Made by a program: the position numbers and the translations under genes. Of a stretch of DNA of 64,000 nt, positions 59,239 to 64,000 are shown in pieces (within the stretch, counting starts at the first letter, position 1; every line of letters begins with the position of its first letter). Below the pieces are notes generated by a model. That model was not told where the DNA came from and searched no databases. It worked only from the letters and a program-made list of their open reading frames with translations. Where the stretch lies: contig JAECUM010009754.1 of NCBI GenBank assembly GCA_016617855.1, forward strand, positions 1-64,000, in the 5' to 3' direction. Source of the DNA: Megalonaias nervosa. Taxonomy: Eukaryota > Mollusca > Bivalvia > Unionida > Unionidae.

Positions 59239-62185
59239 GTAAGTAGGGTGAACATAGTGCATATAGTCAACCTTAATAGTCATTGAGGTGTTGTACGTGA
59301 GAAAAATTAGGGAGAAAGCGAAGAGAAACATTTAGACTAGATCTACCGTCGTTGATCCAGTATAAACCTGATTCTTCCTATGGTAATTCGCCTACACTCC
59401 CGGTGGTTTGTACCTCCCCACCTCCTTCAAAAGGGCATAAAACTTAGTCATTTCATTTATCAAATTATAATATCTAACCTGATTGTCGCCAGGTGACCTG
59501 TAACATTATCATCTTGTTCGCGTTTCAAACCAAACGGAAGCGGTCGATGTTACCAACAAACAACCTGTCCTTTTCCGGTTGTTAGAATAATCCATTTTGA
59601 GCAAAAACTGTATTGTCTGCATCCTTATTTGCAGTGTGTAGTTTTAATATTTCTATTTTAAGAAAATGAAAAAAATGAACGAAGTAAAAAAGGTGTATTC
59701 TTTCATACGTGTGTTAAATGGGCTGTAACTCCCAAATTTGCGGAAATGTACATTATTATTTAGAGCGTATAGAAGACAGTGAACTATATTTACAGGTTAC
59801 TGCATTTGTATGGGAAAATTTTTCAGAAACTACTGCACCATCTTTGTGGAGTGCAGTATTTTTTCAGCAAAAAAGAGTACAGATAAAACGAGTTCATATT
59901 TTCCCTTGACTATGCAGTAACCTTCATATTATATGCTCATTTTGTTTAACTACCTAAGGCTTAATAATAAAAGACATTACAAGAAACAAAGTAATTCAAT
60001 TTATGCTTTATTCCGAAATGGATTCATAACCGTAGATTCATCAATACACAATAACAGTATTCATGCGCACACAGCTCCGCCCAGCGACCTTTTAACTTAG
60101 TCGCGGACTCTATATCTCTTTCAATAAGAACTGTCGTTTTGGTTTACCTAAAATTGAAATTTAGAGTCATGTTGTCAATGAATGCGCATGGATTTTGTTT
60201 CTATGTTGATCCAACTGAATTCTGCATCTCTGATTATGAGGGACTGGATTATTGAGTCAATATAGTGTAATAAGGAGAATGGATTGCAACTGGAAATGTT
60301 GGCTACTCGAAATTCCAGTACAGCTTCGGTGTCTGTCAGGTTTTGCAGCACATGTCAGTCAGATTTGAAGAACTAAGAAAGTTAATTTTGAGGAAATTCA
60401 AGATTTTAAATGTAAGCGTATTTATTATCATTCTTATTTCCAGCTAAAGAAAACATGCTTATGCTCTGTCACTTGTATCTTGCGGTTGGAGGGACCCCAG
60501 CTATGACCTGTATCGTACAGTGTGTCTTCCATTGCTAGCATAAGATTGTATCAAAATAGTTACACGGGGACAATTGAAAAGCAGCTGTTGTGTGAAATTA
60601 CATTTACAAAGTGGAAATAATACTTTTTCGACGTCTTGGATTATTGACCCTGAAGCTCTTTGTGTCCTACCAAAACCTTCAGTTGCATTTTTCCTCGAAT
60701 CTAGTATTTTGACAGACTTGTAAAATGGTACGTCTCTGATAGATATGCGATAGCCCTTGGCCTCAATATGCCTTGCTGTGTTATATTGTTTTAGACCCTA
60801 GACAGCATTCGTCATAGTCTTAACCATTCTGTTTGTTAAAAGATATGAATATTCTCCTAAATAACTGTCTCAATGATCAGAACAGTATTTTCAATTACTG
60901 TGTCTCTCACGTTTGTTGTTGACATGGCGAATATCATGTTCATTCGTTTGCTTCTTTGAAAGTTTCGTTTCTGATTCAGTGAACTCGTCCACATCGTTAA
61001 CTTTATCATCTCTACTTTAAAATGGACGAAACAGCTGCTTTTGTTCATTGACAAACAAATTTAATCAACCAAAACCTAAAGCATCTACTCTAGTGTACAT
61101 AGTTTGTTTCCAAAGCAGTTCCTAATGCACTATACTATCTTTAGGCATACATGCAATATGAAGGTGTTCAGTATCGTAAATTACTGCACAATTCTGACAA
61201 TGTAAAGTTAACGGATACAAAAATTACATATAATAAAACATCCCGTTTGTTTAGAAACGTGAAGAAGATGATAATGTTAGAGACCTCCTGGCGAAGATTA
61301 TATTAGAAATTATAAAATGATGAATGAGGTGACTAAGTTTGTGCATCTTTTATATCTTTGATGCGTTCAGTTTTAAAAATCGATGGGGCTCGGGTTGAAA
61401 CTGCTGGGGTGGGTGGGTAAGTGAATACTATAGAGAATGTATTTACGTTTCTGAAACAAATGTGTTAGTATATACCAACATGAGTAGTAGAAATAAAGGA
61501 GGATTCTGAGCCAGAGACCCTATTTTTCTCTGACCCAGAGACCCTATTTTTCTCCAAACAAATACAGTGATGCATATTTAAACCCACCCCGACCACACCC
61601 ATCAGGTCCCACGAAATGCTTTGCACTTTTGAGATTATTTTATTTCTAAAGTTTAGATACATTTTTACACCCTATCATCACCATACTTTTTTGATAATTT
61701 TTTTCATACCTGCTAACTCTCATTGATAGAATATCTGTAAACATACTGCCAATAATACGAAACTCGCGTATTAAATCGTCCATATCGTATTTAATACAGC
61801 GCAGATAAGATCGTATTTGATCAAGTAATTTTAATAAGTGATACTTGCTGTTTTACAGGCATATTTTTTGGTCTCAAGTCGAGGCTCAATTTTTTTTACA
61901 CGCTGTTGCAAGAGAAACACCAACACCGATATTATTAACAAACACGGGTTTAATGATGCTCCACTCGAAATTATACCAGAGCCAGTCATTAGCAGTGGTA
62001 AATATGATATTACCCGAAGTATTTTGCTACAGTATTTATAACATTGTTTTACACACCAAAAGTTTTTATGGTAAAATCTGTAATATTGTATTAGTGCGTC
62101 CACATCATGTTTTGTAATTTCCTCTGAAACATGATTAAAATTGATGATTTGTTTTTTTTATTATACTATATTTGTTTTACAATTT
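59239..62185. other. Probable third intron of the second receptor gene
   Basis: No exon identified. A frame at 61838-62041 preceded by TGTTTTACAG (61859) was considered and left out. A 23-bp direct duplication (CAGAGACCCTATTTTTCTC) lies near 61515-61555. Confidence 0.4.
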
Positions 62186-62737
62186 TTACACAATGACAAA
62201 AGTTCTAGTACCAACAATTAAATCAAGAAACTCACGGAACTTATCATTGTTAGGATCAGCTATAAAATCTCTATACTTGTCATAAACATCCGACGAAGTA
62301 TCTTTATATCGTTCATCTGTTAATACCTCATTTTTCTTTAACCAGCTGTAGGAATCAAACACGTTTTCTACTTCACGTTCATACAAATCTGTTTTATTTA
62401 CCAAATCACCGTATTCTCTTTCTGTTTCATCAATAAACCCAAGTGCCAAGCTTATTTGATCCAACGTAAAATTTTTGAGGACAAGATGCTGTCTCATAAT
62501 TGCGTATGCGACTATAAAATGTTTTTGCATTACTTTTCGGAGTCTGTCTCGTTCAATTAGGAGAAGACCAATAACAGAAGCAACTGTTAACATCAAATTT
62601 TCGTATAGTTTCATTAGTGTTTTCTTAACTTCAGTGTCATAATTTCGTATTGACAATTGTCTAGAGCGTTGGAGCGATGGAAGTGGGACATCATCTTCTT
62701 CACTGATGTCGTAGTAAGAATCAATCTTTTCTTCCAA
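62186..62737 (-). CDS. Unrecognised ORF, downstream member of a compact intronless cluster
   Basis: A 183-codon open frame, beginning with an acidic stretch (EEKIDSYYDISEEDDVPLP), then a hydrophobic or helical part (LYENLMLTVASVIGLLLIER) and helical, charged sequence to a TAA near 62186. The first possible codon is TTG at 62737, but the frame is open further upstream (EEIESVRLEEK), overlapping the end of the preceding ORF in the -1 register. Either the two are translated by frameshift, or a single base change split one gene, or an upstream start overlaps. Coding quality is good but no family is recognised. The neighbourhood (discoidin-like gene, no introns, same strand) suggests a virus-derived or mobile element. 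Confidence 0.55.
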   Translation of the reverse strand: MEEKIDSYYDISEEDDVPLPSLQRSRQLSIRNYDTEVKKTLMKLYENLMLTVASVIGLLLIERDRLRKVMQKHFIVAYAIMRQHLVLKNFTLDQISLALGFIDETEREYGDLVNKTDLYEREVENVFDSYSWLKKNEVLTDERYKDTSSDVYDKYRDFIADPNNDKFREFLDLIVGTRTFVIV

Positions 62738-62739
62738 CC

Positions 62740-63459
62740 TTACTGATTCGATTTCTTCAATAAATCAAATCGATCAGAACCACCGAGATTATAAATTTCC
62801 TCGTCAAGATTTTTGATTATCGCTAGAGATTTGTTAACAACAATCGGATGAAATTTAGGATTTTCACGTATCATTGGTAAAATTGATCTCGAGTATGCTT
62901 TGATTATTAACTCTGTATCTGTTGTTATACTAGAAATTTTAAGTAGGGTTTGTTTGTCGTGGTAATACATACCGAGATGCTTAAAAATTTCTAGTTTTGA
63001 AAAATATCGTGTAACTTTGTTTCTTCCTAATTTTATTATTTTAGCTTCCGCTACTTTGTTAAGATGAACATGATTGTCGTTTATTCGTGCTTTTATTAGA
63101 TCTGATTGAATTATCAAATATATATTTTCCATATTAAGCTCAAGCAGCATTTTTATTAGGATTTCAACTTGGTTTTGTTCTTCTAGACAATCATCAGGAT
63201 GACAGTATCTGCTTATAATATTAAAGTTTCTTATTGCTTCTATTAGTTGTGGTCCTCGTATATACATAACGCAAGCAAAATTACCCATACCTTCTGACAA
63301 TTGAGTGTTTAATGATTCAATGCTAATATGTTTTATATTTTGTATTTTGTTTGCTGCTTGTGATTTGCTGCTAACATCTGTTGTAGAAACATCTTTGTTG
63401 AGGTTAAAAATATTATCGTAAAATTCTCTTGCAACAGTTATAATTGCTGGTTCAGACAT
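62740..63459 (-). CDS. Unrecognised ORF, central member of the cluster
   Basis: A 239-codon open frame from ATG 63457-63459 (MSEPAIITVAREFYDNIF) to TAA 62740-62742. No signal peptide or strong membrane segment. It has a possible alpha/beta core (FACVMYIRGPQLIEAIRNF, MENIYLIIQSDLIKARI) and a helical end. No catalytic motif recognised. Only about 50 bp separate its ATG from the stop of the discoidin-like gene, and its end overlaps the next frame. Such tight same-strand packing is unlike the intron-rich host genes nearby. Confidence 0.6.
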   Translation of the reverse strand: MSEPAIITVAREFYDNIFNLNKDVSTTDVSSKSQAANKIQNIKHISIESLNTQLSEGMGNFACVMYIRGPQLIEAIRNFNIISRYCHPDDCLEEQNQVEILIKMLLELNMENIYLIIQSDLIKARINDNHVHLNKVAEAKIIKLGRNKVTRYFSKLEIFKHLGMYYHDKQTLLKISSITTDTELIIKAYSRSILPMIRENPKFHPIVVNKSLAIIKNLDEEIYNLGGSDRFDLLKKSNQ

Positions 63460-63509
63460 TCTTCTAAAACGTTAGATTTAATTTGTTCGCGCTGATGTAA
63501 TCGTTACGA

Positions 63510-63979
63510 TCATACCTGATCGTCGAGCGTGTATATTTGAAATGCTGTCAATCCTGGAAATTGACTTTTTGCAGCAACCACATAAACTCGAAAATACAAG
63601 TACTTGTTAACAGTATTCGCAGTTGGAATCGTAAAGTATCGTGTTGTTGAAATATATGTGTTTGCTGTACTATACAATATTACCCAGTTAATATCATCGT
63701 TTGATCCTTCCAATCGGCAATTATAAATTTGCCAAACACTAGAGTTTAATAGGCCACGCAAATGAATTTGTCAAATAGCAACTGCAACGGGACATTTGAT
63801 TTTAATCCAAAAGTCTTCGGTTTCTCCGTTAGTCGTCCATTTTTGTCCATCATCAACAGCGAAAGCGTGATGAGGATAATTTCCTGGGTAATGTGTTGAT
63901 GCACTTACCTCAAACCCAGCTCGGTTATCAGATGCCTTAAAAAGTGTTGGAAAATACCCAACATTGTTTTTTGTTCGTT
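63510..63979 (-). pseudogene. Discoidin/F5-8C-like adhesion-domain gene, stopped once and cut by the window edge
   Basis: The - strand is open from the right edge except for one TGA at about 63768-63770. The frame reads FKASDNRAGFEVSASTHYPG, FAVDDGQKWTTNG, FWIKIKCPVAV, then, after the stop, WQIYNCRLEGSNDDINW, YLYFRVYVVAAKS and GLTAFQIYTLDDQV. The GSNDDINW and Y-R-x-x-V pattern with a jelly-roll strand order suggests a discoidin-like carbohydrate- or ligand-binding domain. The stop probably replaces Trp (TGG to TGA). In a virus-derived element it would suit a fibre tip; this role is inference. Confidence 0.6.
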
Positions 63980-64000
63980 TTACACCGCTAGATAAACTGT

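Noticed and set aside
61838..62041. Possible next exon of the fucolectin-like domain
   Set aside because: An AG acceptor exists at 61859, but the phase required by the exon at 59068 runs into a stop, and the open frame shows no domain motif.

Overview
The window looks like nuclear DNA of a lophotrochozoan, most likely a bivalve or gastropod mollusc. It is AT-rich and full of microsatellites. It carries intron-rich pieces of receptor tyrosine phosphatase genes whose EGF plus fucolectin-like ectodomain is typical of mollusc expansions of this family. It also holds many mobile-element remnants (a Gmr1-order LTR element, LINEs, a tRNA-SINE, a hAT MITE and Polinton-like pieces). Species cannot be set from sequence alone.

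Layout, + strand unless noted. 1-535: tandem repeat of 45-46 bp units. 583-989: a small intronless gene built like a replication-dependent histone gene (TATA box, CATTC cap motif, short leader, 100-residue basic protein, perfect histone 3' stem-loop) whose protein is not a histone. 1108-1911: CRE-bearing repeats, a hairpin and a 49-bp minisatellite. 2245-22611: the last 16 coding exons of a receptor protein tyrosine phosphatase (juxtamembrane region, active domain D1, degenerate domain D2, stop). All exon phases agree and the frame is open. Its introns hold a LINE remnant (8.7-9.5 kb, -), a broken repeat-family ORF (15.35-16.26 kb), a solo LTR (16.57-17.47 kb) and a second LINE (21.1-22.1 kb).

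22.6-46 kb is a mobile-element graveyard: a hAT MITE with 8-bp target duplication (23.33-23.51 kb); a decayed Polinton/Maverick piece on the - strand (integrase, small capsid-type protein, packaging ATPase; 24.4-27.4 kb); a full-length LTR retrotransposon on the - strand (27.85-34.38 kb) with domain order gag-PR-INT-RT-RH; a LINE (34.9-36.3 kb); a second Polinton-like remnant (40.3-43.0 kb, adenovirus-type protease and pX-like protein); and a tRNA-derived SINE (45.1-45.3 kb).

46415-59238 holds the 5' exons of a second gene of the receptor phosphatase/EGF type: signal peptide, EGF-like exon, fucolectin/F5-8C-like exon. Its EGF exon has a 2-nt frame break. With the upstream gene, which lacks its own 5' part in this window, this suggests a tandem family. 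The introns carry a 21-bp satellite (49.2-50.15 kb), a 30-bp minisatellite (54.9-55.16 kb) and another solo LTR with perfect 5-bp target duplication (57.5-58.4 kb). The right edge (62.2-64.0 kb, -) has a compact intronless cluster: a discoidin-like adhesion domain followed by two unrecognised ORFs that abut in different frames. It looks like part of a virus-derived element running off the window.
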